The notes under the pieces: model-generated | The model's input: only the letters and a program-made list of their open reading frames with translations | Told to the model about the DNA's origin: nothing | Database searches by the model: none | Translations under genes and position numbers: made by a program | Assembly: GCA_017455525.1 (NCBI GenBank) | Contig: JAFTAP010000074.1 | Coordinates: forward strand, 1-44,008 | Source: Lachnospiraceae bacterium | Lineage (GTDB): Bacteria; Bacillota; Clostridia; Lachnospirales; Lachnospiraceae | Length of the DNA: 44,008 nucleotides | Direction of reading: 5' to 3' | In this document: positions 17,324 through 27,463 of the stretch, one piece after another | How positions within the stretch are numbered: the first letter of the stretch is position 1 | Layout: every line of letters begins with the position of its first letter

Positions 17324-19588
17324 ATGAACACAGATAGTAAGAATATAATCGACAGCGAATACTCTGACATAATGCAGCAGTCATATATCGACTATGCTAT
17401 GTCGGTAATCATATCTAGGGCGATACCTGATATAAGGGACGGACTTAAGCCGGTGCAGAGACGCACCTTGTATGATATGGGAGAGCTGGGGCTTAAAGCA
17501 GACAGACCATACAGGAAATGCGCACGTATCGTGGGTGATACGATGGGTAAATATCACCCGCATGGCGATTCTTCTATATATGAATCTTTGGTCGTCATGG
17601 CGCAGGATTTCAAGAAGGGCAAGACCTTAGTTGACGGTCACGGAAACTTTGGCTCGATAGAGGGCGACGGGGCTGCGGCTATGAGGTACACGGAAGCGAG
17701 GCTTGAGCCCATCACGGAAGAGGCTTTCTTAAAGGATCTCGACAAGAATACCGTGGACTTCGTTCCGAACTTTGATGAGACGGAGAAGGAGCCTGAGGTT
17801 CTTCCTGTCAAGATACCGAATTTCCTTGTAAATGGCTCCGAGGGAATAGCCGTCGGCATGGCAACCAGCGCTCCCACGCATAACCTAAAGGAAGTAGTAG
17901 AAGCGGAGAAGGCATATATCAACGATCCCGATATCACAACCGAAGGACTGATGCACTATATGAAGGGACCCGATTTCCCTACAGGCGGTATAATCACTAA
18001 CGCATCTGATCTTCCTGTCATATACGAGACGGGAGCAGGCAAGATAAAGGTAAGGGGAAGGGTTGTCGAGGAAAAGGGCAAGAACGGACACAAGCTCCTC
18101 GTTATCACGGAAATCCCATACACTATGATAGGAGCGGGCATAGGCAAGTTTATGTCCGATGTCATAGACCTTGTGGAATCAAGAAAGACTACGGATATCG
18201 TTGATATTTCCAATCAGTCCTCGAAAGAGGGCATCCGCATAGTAATAGAGTGCAAGCGTGACGCAGACCTTGAGAACCTTAAGAATCTGCTCTATACCAA
18301 GACGAAGCTTGAGGATACCTTCGGCGTGAATATGCTCGCAGTACATGACGGAAGACCTGAAACCATGGGGCTTCGGGCAATATTTTCCGCGCATACGGCA
18401 TTCCTCTATGACCTTAATACCCGCAAATACACTAATCTGCTTGAAAAAGAGCAGGAGAAGTCCGAGATACAGGAAGGTCTTATAAAGGCAACAGACCTTA
18501 TTGACCTTATAATAGAGACGCTTCGGGGTTCTAAAGACAGAGCTATGGCCATGAAGTGCCTGACTACCGGAGACACCAAGGGCATACGCTTTAAGTCAAA
18601 GGTATCGGAGAAGGAGGCAGGGGGCTTTAATTTCACGGAGAAGCAGGCTGCCGCTATCCTTGATATGCGTCTTTCAAAGCTTATAGGGCTGGAGCGTGAA
18701 GCGTTATTAAAAGAGCATGACGAGACGCTTAAATCCATCGCAAGATATAAGAATCTGCTTGAAAAGCCCTCTGCGATGAAGAAGGAGATATGCAAGGATT
18801 TAGATGAGATCGCTTCAAAGTACGGCAGGGAGCGGCTTACTGAGATTACTGATGCCGTGACAGCCGTATTCACAGAGAAGCCCATAGAGGAGATGGATGT
18901 ATACTTTGTAATGGACCGCTTCGGCTATGCCCGCACTATTGATACAGCGACCTTTGAGAGAAATAAGGAAGCCATAGAGGGTGACGACGCCACGTTTAAG
19001 TCCGTATTCCTTACGAAGAACACAGGCAGGGTGGGCATATTCACTAATACGGGAATGCTGCATATAATAAGGGTGCTGGATCTTCCGCTCACAAAGCTTC
19101 GTGATAAGGGGATCCCGATAGATAACCTCAGCAAGTTCGATTCTACGAAAGAGAATTTCGTATATATCGATGACCTTGACAGTATCGTAAAATCAAGGCT
19201 TTTATTCGTTTCAAGGAAGGCTATGATGAAGCTTGTGGATGGTTCGGAATTTGATGTAGCGACAAAGAGGACGGTTGCGGCGACATCACTTACAGACGGT
19301 GACGAGCTGTTTATGATAAAGGCTTACGACGAGGAGAACGACAGGCAGATACTCCTGCAGACCGAGGGAGGCTTCTTCATAAGGTTTGCCATGACTGAAA
19401 TTCCCGAAAAGAAAAAAGGCGCAGTCGGAGTCAGAGGCATGAAGCTTGCAAATGACGACAGGATAGAAGAGATGTACTTCATGAACTTCGCTGACGAGAG
19501 AGTAATAGAGTACAAAGGAAAAGAGATGCCCCTTACGCATGTGAAGCTGTCCAAGAGAGACGGCAAGGGGACTAAAGTAAGGGTTTAA
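17324..19588 (+). CDS. parC: Type II topoisomerase subunit A (ParC-like)
   Basis: 754 residues. It is the breaking-rejoining subunit that pairs with the upstream B-type protein. The active-site tyrosine is Tyr122 (AMRYTEARL). The quinolone-contact positions read Ser83 and Glu87 in HPHGDSSIYESLV, the unmutated form. The C-terminal domain has beta-pinwheel repeats (GRVGIFTNTGMLH, KKKGAVGVRGMKL) but no QRRGG-type GyrA box, which argues for topoisomerase IV rather than gyrase. GGAAAGGAT precedes the ATG. Assignment to the A-type family is certain; ParC over GyrA is likely. Confidence 0.8.
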   Translation: MNTDSKNIIDSEYSDIMQQSYIDYAMSVIISRAIPDIRDGLKPVQRRTLYDMGELGLKADRPYRKCARIVGDTMGKYHPHGDSSIYESLVVMAQDFKKGKTLVDGHGNFGSIEGDGAAAMRYTEARLEPITEEAFLKDLDKNTVDFVPNFDETEKEPEVLPVKIPNFLVNGSEGIAVGMATSAPTHNLKEVVEAEKAYINDPDITTEGLMHYMKGPDFPTGGIITNASDLPVIYETGAGKIKVRGRVVEEKGKNGHKLLVITEIPYTMIGAGIGKFMSDVIDLVESRKTTDIVDISNQSSKEGIRIVIECKRDADLENLKNLLYTKTKLEDTFGVNMLAVHDGRPETMGLRAIFSAHTAFLYDLNTRKYTNLLEKEQEKSEIQEGLIKATDLIDLIIETLRGSKDRAMAMKCLTTGDTKGIRFKSKVSEKEAGGFNFTEKQAAAILDMRLSKLIGLEREALLKEHDETLKSIARYKNLLEKPSAMKKEICKDLDEIASKYGRERLTEITDAVTAVFTEKPIEEMDVYFVMDRFGYARTIDTATFERNKEAIEGDDATFKSVFLTKNTGRVGIFTNTGMLHIIRVLDLPLTKLRDKGIPIDNLSKFDSTKENFVYIDDLDSIVKSRLLFVSRKAMMKLVDGSEFDVATKRTVAATSLTDGDELFMIKAYDEENDRQILLQTEGGFFIRFAMTEIPEKKKGAVGVRGMKLANDDRIEEMYFMNFADERVIEYKGKEMPLTHVKLSKRDGKGTKVRV

Positions 19589-19613
19589 TCAAGTTTTATT
19601 GAGGCGTATAGGT

Positions 19614-22298
19614 ATGAAATATGATTGGCTTAATAGCGATGTCTATCTGATTGAAACAGAAGAAATAAGATCCAATCTAATGACCGGTACATTATCCGCC
19701 CGTACCGAGGCACAGGTAGCTGCGACATTTCAGAATATACTTTATCACTATATTAAAAGTCATATGGGAGTTAATACAGACTTTCACCCAGAAACACCTA
19801 TCAATGAATGCCTGTCACATGATTTTGGTGTTTTAAGAGGCAGAACCTCGGGCAGGGGCAGATTAGATGCTGTTGTCAACAACCTGGTCATAGAATACAA
19901 AAGACAAACAAAATTAAAAAATAAAAAAGATCAGGAAACAGCGACTCACCAAGTAGAAGATTATCTATATGCATTATATAAAAATAAGCATATTAAATAT
20001 GATGCCATACTTACTGATGGTGCCAGGATTTGTTATTTTTCATTCAAAGGTGATATTGTTGAGCATACAGCAATCAGAGTTATTACTTCAAAAGATATTG
20101 ACAGGATCATTAAAGCTATATTAATGAATGATAGAAAGAAATTTGTCCCGGAAAACATTGCGAAAGATTTTGGAGTAAGCACCCTGGCTCCTTCATTATC
20201 AAAAGATTTAGCCCGATTATTCTATGGTTTGTTAAAAAACAAGGCAACAGCAAAGACCAAAATGCTTTTCACGGAATGGCAAAGTCTTATGCATCTATCT
20301 TATGATGATAATGGTAAAGGTAATGATATTGCTAAGAGAAGAAAAGACCTCTCTCTTATCCTAGAGGACGATATAAATATTCCTAACAAAGAATATATCG
20401 GGCTTTTTGCATTACAGACAACTTATGCGATAATAGTAAAGCTTATTGCTTGTAAAGTAATGGATAAATTAGAATACAGTGAATCCACTAGAACATATTC
20501 TGATCTGACTTCTATAACATCGCAGGAGCTCCAAGCCTTTCTTGGAGGTTTGGAGGATGGATATGTTTATAGAAGTAATGGTATTTTTAATCTTTTAGAG
20601 GGCGATTTCTTTTCATGGTATTCTACTACGGAACAATGGAACGCTGATTTATGGAAAACGATCCTCGATATAATTAAGCGCATTGATGAGTATACCGCAT
20701 TTAGTCTTGAAATATCGTATGAGCCATTAGATATTTTCAAAGATTTGTATATGAGCATTATTCCCAAATCAGTAAGACATTCAATGGGGGAATACTTTAC
20801 TCCGGCATGGCTTTCTGATTATGTGGTTGAAGAAAGCTTAAATCTTATAGAGAATAAGGAATGGAAGGCGATTGATCCATGTTGTGGCTCCGGAACCTTT
20901 GTGATTACTCTTATAAAGCATATTGTCGGCAATGTGAATCTACAAGAGCTGTCAAGTAAAGAAAAAGAAGATATCAGAAACAGTATTATTTCCAGGGTAT
21001 ATGGAGTTGATATAAATCCTCTTTCTGTCTTGTCAGCCAGAGTAGGGTATTATTTTGCCCTTCGTCCTTTTGGAGATATAAGCGATGTGGAAATACCAAT
21101 TTATCTTGGAGACTCTGCCATCGTACCTATCAGAGAAAATGTCGGGGGAATAGAGTGTTATAGATATTCTGTTACCAATAGTGAATTGGATTTTGATGCT
21201 GTTCTTCCTGTTCGTTTTGTAAATCAGCCTGACTTCGGAAAAGTCATGAGTACATTACAAGCATCTGTAAAAACAGAGAACAGTAGAATTTTGCTTGAGG
21301 TAATTAAGAACAGATTATCCAAAGAGGAACTCAAATCTGCGCCATTAATAAAGAAAATAGAAGATTTTTCTGACAGACTGATTGAATTACATAGAAATAA
21401 TTGGGACGGTATCTGGGTACGCATGGCAACCAATTTCATGATGATTGCGAGGCTAAATGATTTTGATTTAATTACGGGCAATCCCCCTTGGGTTAAATGG
21501 GAGCATTTGCCCTCTGTATATGCTAACAGAATCAAAAAATTGTGTAATATACGTCATATATTCCAAATGCGCGGCCGATTTGGCGGAACGCAGTTGAATA
21601 TATGTGCTCTGATTTCTAATATGACTGCATCAAATTGGCTGAAAAAAGACGGAGTGCTGGCTTTTCTTATGCCTGATAGTATAATGTCGCAGAATTCATA
21701 TGAAGAATTCAGAAATTTTTATCTTGATTATGACAATCGTGATAGGCTGTATTTACAAAAAATTGATAAATGGGAAGCACCATTAAGACCTTTTAGATGT
21801 GATGATTATTCAGTTTCTCAAGACTTCAATACATACTATTACACCAGAACGCCCATTGATTACAGTAAAGGAATTGATGTTACTACCATTTCGCGAAAGA
21901 GTACAGTTTCTGATCAAAATATTAACGAGATATCGACTTTTAAAGAAGTAAAAGATAACCTTATCTTCGGTAAAATAAGGGCTGCGCAAATTTCATCAGC
22001 CTCGACTGCCTTCTCTTATTTATCTGATGAATATAATTTCAGTGAGATTATAGGAAAATCTGAATATGAATATCGCACAGGAGTTGAATTCACACCGCAA
22101 GAATTATATATGCTTGAGGGACTTGGAGCATCAGAAAAAGCTGATCATTATAAATTTTCCAACAAAAAATTTCAGCGTTCCAAGTATTTGGTTAATGATA
22201 TGCCTAAACAGGGATGGGATCTTCCAACACAATATATATATCCAATAATGACGGGACCATCATTGAGTCCATTTAAGAATAAATGTGACAATCAGTGA
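19614..22298 (+). pseudogene. Type IIG-like restriction-modification enzyme, truncated before the recognition domain
   Basis: 894 residues from the ATG at 19614. The N-terminus has a PD-(D/E)xK-like nuclease (GRLDAVV then VIEYKRQ). The middle is an N6-adenine methyltransferase: GEYFTP before it, motif I DPCCGSGTF at about residue 419, motif IV GNPPW at about 622. In such single-chain enzymes a target-recognition domain of 150-300 residues follows; here the frame ends at TQYIYPIMTGPSLSPFK plus six residues, and the 100 bases beyond code for nothing related. The gene is visibly more AT-rich than its neighbours, which suggests transfer. It is wedged between parC and rsmD. Loss of the recognition domain would probably inactivate it; a separate specificity subunit elsewhere is possible. 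Confidence 0.65.
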
Positions 22299-22361
22299 TA
22301 GCGTAATTGCTCAGTATACCGGGGAAAGAATGAATTTTATTCAGAGTTTTTTTTCAGAGAT

Positions 22362-22390
22362 TTTTCACTAACTAATATTTATGTTATAAT
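22362..22390 (+). promoter_or_regulatory. Promoter of the rsmD operon
   Basis: -35-like TTTTCA (22362-22367), 17-nt spacer, and an extended -10 TGTTATAAT (22382-22390). The rsmD ATG is at 22399, eight bases beyond the -10 box, and no ribosome site intervenes, so a leaderless message is likely. Confidence 0.55.
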
Positions 22391-22398
22391 GTCAAACC

Positions 22399-22956
22399 AT
22401 GAGAGTCATCGCAGGCAAGGCCAGGAGAATACAGCTTAAGAGCATAGAGGGGAATCATGTAAGACCTACGCTTGACAGGTACAAGGAAACCCTTTTTAAT
22501 ACGATGCAGACATATATTCCCGACAGTTATTTCATAGATGTCTTTGCAGGCACGGGGGCTATCGGGATAGAGGCTTTAAGCCGGGGGGCGGAGAAGGTCG
22601 TATTTATTGAAAATAATAAAAAAGCCCTCGCCGTCATAAATGAAAACCTCGAAATGACAAGGCTTGCGGAGGATGCGGAGGTAATCGCTAGCGACGCCAT
22701 ATCGGCTCTTATGAGGCTTGAGCCTACGGGTCCCGCCGACGTTATCTTTATAGATCCGCCGTATAATAAGGGCTATGAGATACAGGCATTAAAGCTTTTA
22801 AGCACATCAGCCCTTGTCGGTGAGGATACCTTGGTCGTAGTCGAGGCTTCCAAGGAATTAGAGCTTGAAGATATAGAGAGCACGGGCTTTAATATAATGA
22901 AGACAAAGGACTATCTTAATAACAGGCATATATTCATGCAGAAAGCAGGCAACTGA
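22399..22956 (+). CDS. rsmD: 16S rRNA (guanine(966)-N2)-methyltransferase
   Basis: 185 residues, standard length. It methylates G966 of 16S rRNA with S-adenosylmethionine. [10 protein letters not shown] opens the family, followed by [13 protein letters not shown], the SAM site [18 protein letters not shown] and the catalytic DPPYNKGY. Its stop overlaps the coaD start by one base (TGATG), the common rsmD-coaD arrangement. Confidence 0.95.
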   Translation: MRVIAGKARRIQLKSIEGNHVRPTLDRYKETLFNTMQTYIPDSYFIDVFAGTGAIGIEALSRGAEKVVFIENNKKALAVINENLEMTRLAEDAEVIASDAISALMRLEPTGPADVIFIDPPYNKGYEIQALKLLSTSALVGEDTLVVVEASKELELEDIESTGFNIMKTKDYLNNRHIFMQKAGN

Positions 22957-23444
22957 TGGCACATGCATTATATCCCGGATCTTTTGATCCTGTCACTTAC
23001 GGACATATAGATGTGATACAGAGGGCATCGGCTTTATTTGACAGTCTCACCGTTGCCGTGCTTAATAACGGTGCAAAGTCGCCGTTGTTTTCTGTTGACG
23101 AACGTGTTAATATGTTAAATAGCGTCTGTAAGGATATCCCGAATGTGAAGATTGATTCATTTTCGGGACTTACTGCTGATTATGTGACAAAGAACGGCAT
23201 AGACGTAATAATCAGGGGCTTGCGGGCGGTGACGGATTTCGAGTACGAGCTGCAGATGGCGCAGACTAACAGGAAGCTCGCTCCCAAGGCGGATACGGTT
23301 TTCCTTACGACAAGCCTCGAATATGCCTATCTTTCATCGACTACCGTGAAGGAGGTCGCATATTTCGGAGGGGACATCAGTAAATTCGTACCGAAGAACA
23401 TTGAGGAACTTATTTTTAAGAAGTATAAGAAAATAAACGAGTAG
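22956..23444 (+). CDS. coaD: Phosphopantetheine adenylyltransferase
   Basis: 162 residues. It makes dephospho-CoA from 4'-phosphopantetheine and ATP, the fourth step from pantothenate. The nucleotidyltransferase signature [16 protein letters not shown] is at the N-terminus, with [20 protein letters not shown] and the [11 protein letters not shown] segment. Translationally coupled to rsmD by a one-base overlap. Confidence 0.97.
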   Translation: MAHALYPGSFDPVTYGHIDVIQRASALFDSLTVAVLNNGAKSPLFSVDERVNMLNSVCKDIPNVKIDSFSGLTADYVTKNGIDVIIRGLRAVTDFEYELQMAQTNRKLAPKADTVFLTTSLEYAYLSSTTVKEVAYFGGDISKFVPKNIEELIFKKYKKINE

Positions 23445-23452
23445 GACAGGAT

Positions 23453-24172
23453 ATGGCGAGCAAGATTGAACAGACGATAGAGGACATTTACGAGTATCTG
23501 GACAGCTGCAAGTTTGCGGCTTTCAGTAATAAGGAAAGCATCATTGTAAATAAGGACGACATCTTTGACCTCCTTGAGGAATTAAAGACGAATATCCCTG
23601 ATGAGATAAAGCACAGCCGTCAGATAGTTGCTAACCGCGACGCTATCATTGATAACGCCAAGTCAACTGCGGAAGCCCTTCTTGCCAAGGCGGAGGAGAA
23701 GCAGGGCGAGCTTCTGGAGAAGAATGAGATAATGCAGCAGGCTTATCTGCAAGCACAGGAGGTTGTGAATCAGGCTAACGGCAATGCCTTAGATCTTCTT
23801 AATCAGGCGACGAATGAGGCGAATAGTATTCAGATGTCCGCAATGAAGTATACGGATGATTCTCTTGCGGGCATATCGGACATCCTAACGAAGGCTGTAA
23901 GCGAAGCGCAGGCAAGATATAATGATCTTATTACCTCGCTTTCTAATGTGCTTCAGGTCGTGAATAATGACAGGGCGCAGCTTCAGATGGCTAATTCTCC
24001 TGACCAGGCTATAATCCCCGGCGCTTCACAGGGACAGGTTCAGGTGCCTAACCGCGGACCGCAGGCTCAAGGGCAGGCTAAGGCAAATGACTCCGCTCCG
24101 AAGACTCCCGTGATAGACAGATCTAATTCCATCAGGGAAGAAATAAACGACGACGACATTGACGACATCTAA
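23453..24172 (+). CDS. Coiled-coil protein of the coaD operon
   Basis: 239 residues with no signal peptide or membrane segment. Residues about 40-185 are a long Ala/Glu/Gln-rich coiled coil (AEALLAKAEEKQGELLEKNE); the C-terminal 60 residues are low-complexity Gln/Pro/Asn and end in an acidic Asp tract. It resembles proteins annotated loosely as ATPases next to coaD in Clostridia, but I see no nucleotide-binding motif. Eight bases separate it from coaD and eight from pepD, so it is part of the operon. Function unknown. Confidence 0.65.
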   Translation: MASKIEQTIEDIYEYLDSCKFAAFSNKESIIVNKDDIFDLLEELKTNIPDEIKHSRQIVANRDAIIDNAKSTAEALLAKAEEKQGELLEKNEIMQQAYLQAQEVVNQANGNALDLLNQATNEANSIQMSAMKYTDDSLAGISDILTKAVSEAQARYNDLITSLSNVLQVVNNDRAQLQMANSPDQAIIPGASQGQVQVPNRGPQAQGQAKANDSAPKTPVIDRSNSIREEINDDDIDDI

Positions 24173-24180
24173 GGTGAAAT

Positions 24181-25635
24181 ATGTCTGTGCTTAACGGTAT
24201 CGAACCCAAAAACGTATTCCGGTTTTTCGAGGAAATATGCGCCATACCGCATGGATCAGGCAATACCAGACAGATTTCAGACTATCTAAAGAAATTTGCA
24301 ACTGACCGCAGCTTAAAGGTAAATCAGGAGCCCTGCGGTAATATCGTAATATACAAGGACGCTTCTAAGGGATATGAAAATTCTCCGTCCGTCTGTCTGC
24401 AGGGGCACATGGACATGGTCTGCGAGAAGGCTTCCGATTCAAGACATAATTTCAAGAAAGATCCATTGCCGATAGCCGTGATGGATGACGAGATATTTTC
24501 AAGAGGGACTACGCTCGGAGCTGACGACGGGATTGCTGTCGCTATGGCTCTTGCGATCCTTGACAGCGACGAATATGAGCATCCGGCGTTAGAGGCTGTT
24601 TTCACGGTTGACGAAGAAACAGGCATGGACGGAGCTAAGGCGCTCAATTATTCAAGCATCAAATCAAGAAGAGTGATAAATCTTGACTCCGAGGACGAGG
24701 GCGTATTCTATGTAAGCTGCGCAGGTGGCTTAAGAGGGAATATAAACCTGCCCGTTGATATGAAGGAGCATACGGGAATCGAGTATGACGTGGTCATATC
24801 GGGGCTTCACGGCGGGCATTCGGGAGAGATGATAGACAGATACTATGCGAACGCCATTGTCCTTATGGGAAGGCTCTTAAGATTCCTGTCACAGAGGATG
24901 AAGTTTCGCATCATAGAGCTGTCCGGCGGTTTGATGGATAATGCGATACCAAGAGAGGCGGGCTGTCATATCCATGTATCGAATGAGAACTCGACTACCT
25001 TCGAGCAGACTATAGCGGAGTTTGAGAATATAATAAAGAATGAATACAGGGCGAACGAGAAGAACCTGATGATATACTGCGAGAACGTCGGAGAGACGGA
25101 GAAGCGGGTATTAAGGAATGAATCCGCGAAGCGTGTCATGTACCTGCTTACCGCTGTCCCTGACGGCGTGATAAAGATGTGCAGGGAGCAGGGACAGGAG
25201 AATCTCGTGGAGACGAGCCTTAATTTCGGCATCATGAGGCTTACCGATGAGAGGTTCACGCTTGAAGCTGGGCTCAGGAGCTCTGTTTCTTCCGAGAAGT
25301 ACGCACTCTCGACCAAGCTTAAGGTAATAGCCGAGGCAGTAGGCGCGGTATATACTGAAAAGAGCGACTATCCCGCTTGGGAATACAATGAGGATTCCAA
25401 GCTCCTTCCTATGCTTATAAGATTATACGAAAGCTCCTATGGCGAGTCTCCTGTCGTGAAGGGCATACATGCGGGGCTTGAATGCGGGGTTATCTACAAT
25501 GCCCTAAAGCCTGTAGACATCATATCCTTCGGTCCTACGATAAGGCACGCTCATACGCCTAAGGAGACGCTTTCCATATCCTCGACGGAGAGGACCTTCA
25601 AGCTCCTCACTGACCTTCTGCGAGAGCTGAAATGA
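24181..25635 (+). CDS. pepD: Aminoacyl-histidine dipeptidase (PepD, M20 family)
   Basis: 484 residues, full length. A cytoplasmic zinc peptidase that splits Xaa-His and other dipeptides. Metal and catalytic signatures are intact: QGHMDMVCEK, TLGADDGIAVAMALA, DEETGMDGAK, LDSEDEG, and HAGLECG near the end. Its stop overlaps the next start (ATGA), so the downstream membrane protein is translationally coupled. Confidence 0.93.
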   Translation: MSVLNGIEPKNVFRFFEEICAIPHGSGNTRQISDYLKKFATDRSLKVNQEPCGNIVIYKDASKGYENSPSVCLQGHMDMVCEKASDSRHNFKKDPLPIAVMDDEIFSRGTTLGADDGIAVAMALAILDSDEYEHPALEAVFTVDEETGMDGAKALNYSSIKSRRVINLDSEDEGVFYVSCAGGLRGNINLPVDMKEHTGIEYDVVISGLHGGHSGEMIDRYYANAIVLMGRLLRFLSQRMKFRIIELSGGLMDNAIPREAGCHIHVSNENSTTFEQTIAEFENIIKNEYRANEKNLMIYCENVGETEKRVLRNESAKRVMYLLTAVPDGVIKMCREQGQENLVETSLNFGIMRLTDERFTLEAGLRSSVSSEKYALSTKLKVIAEAVGAVYTEKSDYPAWEYNEDSKLLPMLIRLYESSYGESPVVKGIHAGLECGVIYNALKPVDIISFGPTIRHAHTPKETLSISSTERTFKLLTDLLRELK

Positions 25636-26189
25636 AAAAAGGCAGCTTCGGCTATATCGCTTCGATGAAGATAAAGAGCGGTATCGCAGCCCTGTGTCTT
25701 GCCGCCTTTTCTGTTATCATTTATTTCACGGGGCTTCATTTCTTTCCGGATAATAAAACCGCCGTCGGCATCCTTACCGTTGTCATCTGCATACCTGCGG
25801 CTATGGCGCTTGTGCGCTTCATAATGTTCATGCGGTTTAAGTCGGGGAGCAGGGAAGTTTTCGAACTAATAGAGGGTAATAGAGGCGAGGTTCCTGTATT
25901 CTATGATTCAATAATCACTACATCTGATAAAAGCTACGGCGTGAATGCTTTTATTTCATCTGATAACAGCCTTCTCGGATATACGGAGTATGACAAGGTT
26001 GATATACAGAAATTAGAGAAACACCTTAAGGATATCTTCACAGCGAATAAGTACAAGGACTTAAATATCAAGGTCTTTACTGACAGGAATAAGTTCATGG
26101 AAAGGCTTCAGACGCTTGCTTCAAGGCATGATGAATCGGATACAAGAGATGCGTCAATCCTTCATCTGATAGGAAGGATATCGCTTTAA
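25632..26189 (+). CDS. Two-helix membrane protein coupled to pepD
   Basis: 185 residues. Two hydrophobic segments (about 15-38 and 45-66) precede a cytoplasmic domain of about 115 residues (NRGEVPVFYDSIITTSDKSY onward) that I do not recognise. The ATG overlaps the pepD stop by four bases, so it is made with PepD. Last gene of the rsmD operon. Confidence 0.55.
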   Translation: MKKGSFGYIASMKIKSGIAALCLAAFSVIIYFTGLHFFPDNKTAVGILTVVICIPAAMALVRFIMFMRFKSGSREVFELIEGNRGEVPVFYDSIITTSDKSYGVNAFISSDNSLLGYTEYDKVDIQKLEKHLKDIFTANKYKDLNIKVFTDRNKFMERLQTLASRHDESDTRDASILHLIGRISL

Positions 26190-26240
26190 CGTTTATGATG
26201 CTGTCAGAGACAATCTAAAGGTCATCTAACCCATTATATA

Positions 26241-26283
26241 AGTTCACATAAAAGCGTGACAAAAAAATGTCACTGACAAATTC
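26241..26283. repeat. Direct repeat A of the accessory island
   Basis: A 43-nt sequence containing GCGTGACAAAAAAATGTCA that recurs at 27403-27444 with five substitutions and one single-base gap. Weaker similarity runs about 13 nt further left. In copy B the sequence forms the tail of an ORF and a terminator; in copy A the terminator arm is degraded. The bases 26190-26240 show nothing else. Confidence 0.6.
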
Positions 26284-26289
26284 GTGCTA

Positions 26290-26949
26290 TCAAACCTCAT
26301 TTTGATACTTGACACTTTTGAGACTATATGCTATTGTGCTATCAAAGTTAATGAGTGCGGTCGCCTCGGAGAAATGTCCTCCTATGGAAAGACACACATC
26401 ATTGACTTTTTCTTTATTTATGGCAAGAATCATATTATTTTCAATACACCTTTCAAGGTACTCTTTCAGCTTGTTCCTTCCATATGTACTTGAAATCATA
26501 TTCACATTATCTGTAGAACCTATTTGATCAACTTCCACGAACGCAAAGAGATATCTGTTTTCATTATCTTTAAGGTCTGTCATTATAGCAACAGAATCCG
26601 GCTGTGATCCTTTTAGAATCATCACTGGTTTTTTGATAGCCCACACAATATCGTTTAGCTGTTGCTCCGTCAATCCATGACCACTCTTTTTCGTCTGCCT
26701 TCCATTAGCATCCCTGACCTCTGGTCTCATGCACTTGTCTATAACCGTTTTTGTGATGACCAGATTAAGCCCCTTTTTCTTTATACAGCAATCAATAGCG
26801 TTTGGTGTAACCCCTATCAAGAGAGGCTTACTTGCCACTTGGCTATCCCCGGATAGAAGCTTAGAAAGCGATTTGCGAAATTCCTTCTCTTCCCTCTGAT
26901 TTTCTTTTATCTTTTTTACTTCATCTTCTGTAAAATCACCAAGATTCAA
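26290..26949 (-). CDS. Probable MuF-C type (BECR-fold) nuclease-like protein
   Basis: 219 residues from a TTG at 26949, chosen because GGAGGT (minus strand, 26962-26957) lies seven bases ahead; the longer reading would start inside that ribosome site. The protein begins with a charged helix and continues with a domain whose order of features (VTPNAI, VITKTVIDK, LTEQQLNDIVWAI, KKPVMIL, VAIMTDL, FVEVD, NMISSTYG, AINKEK) resembles the phage MuF C-terminal domain, a predicted RNase module found in phage and mobile-element proteins. It stands alone on the minus strand in a decayed island. Alternative: an uncharacterised phage protein. No immunity gene is evident beside it. Confidence 0.55.
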   Translation of the reverse strand: MNLGDFTEDEVKKIKENQREEKEFRKSLSKLLSGDSQVASKPLLIGVTPNAIDCCIKKKGLNLVITKTVIDKCMRPEVRDANGRQTKKSGHGLTEQQLNDIVWAIKKPVMILKGSQPDSVAIMTDLKDNENRYLFAFVEVDQIGSTDNVNMISSTYGRNKLKEYLERCIENNMILAINKEKVNDVCLSIGGHFSEATALINFDSTIAYSLKSVKYQNEV

Positions 26950-26980
26950 GCACCACACCTCCAAATTTTATAATGCGGAA

Positions 26981-27009
26981 AGTATAACACATAAGAACTT
27001 CATTGTCTT
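26981..27009 (-). promoter_or_regulatory. Promoter of the MuF-C-like gene
   Basis: Minus strand: -35 AAGACA (27009-27004), 17-nt spacer, extended -10 TGTTATACT ending at 26981. A normal 5' leader with GGAGGT follows, unlike the leaderless promoters elsewhere in the window. Confidence 0.45.
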
Positions 27010-27402
27010 TGACAAAATCAATATTTCCTCGATACCAGCGGCGAGCCTGCAAAAGCAGATGTAACATACATGAATATATACAGCCGGGCTAACCGTTCTA
27101 TACATATAGTGGATGATTATATAAATATCAAGACGCTTTATCTCCTGCAGGACATAAAGCCTGACGTAACCGTGACATTATTCAGTGACAACCTGTATAA
27201 CAAACTGCACAAAAACGATTACGAGGACTTCCAAACGGAGTTTCCGAATATTAAGGTAACATTCTTAAAGACAGAGAATTTGTCGCATGACCGTTTTATT
27301 GTGCTTGATTATGATACAGAAAATGAGCGTATCTATCACTGCGGAGCATCTTCAAAGGATGCAGGGAAGAAGATAACGACATTTGAAATAAACCATCAGT
27401 AT

Positions 27403-27444
27403 AGCTCGCATAACAGCGTGACAAAAAATGTCATTGACAATTTC
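27403..27444. repeat. Direct repeat B of the accessory island
   Basis: Copy B of the 43-nt repeat at 26241-26283. It begins at about the point where the PLD-like reading frame stops resembling its family, which makes it a likely recombination boundary. Confidence 0.6.
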
Positions 27445-27463
27445 TGTCACGCTATTTTTTTCT
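27415..27463 (+). terminator. Rho-independent terminator at the end of the accessory island
   Basis: AGCGTGACA (27415-27423) pairs with TGTCACGCT (27445-27453), followed by ATTTTTTTCT. The loop holds a second small palindrome TGTCA-T-TGACA. It overlaps the last codons of the PLD fragment. Confidence 0.75.

Noticed and set aside
15156-19588. Call of the topoisomerase pair as gyrase
   Set aside because: No GyrA-box was found in the A subunit and its quinolone-contact acid is Glu as in ParC; gyrase remains possible but less likely.
26190-26240. Terminator after the rsmD operon
   Set aside because: No stem with a following T run could be found; the nearby GCGTGAC repeat lacks its second arm in this copy.
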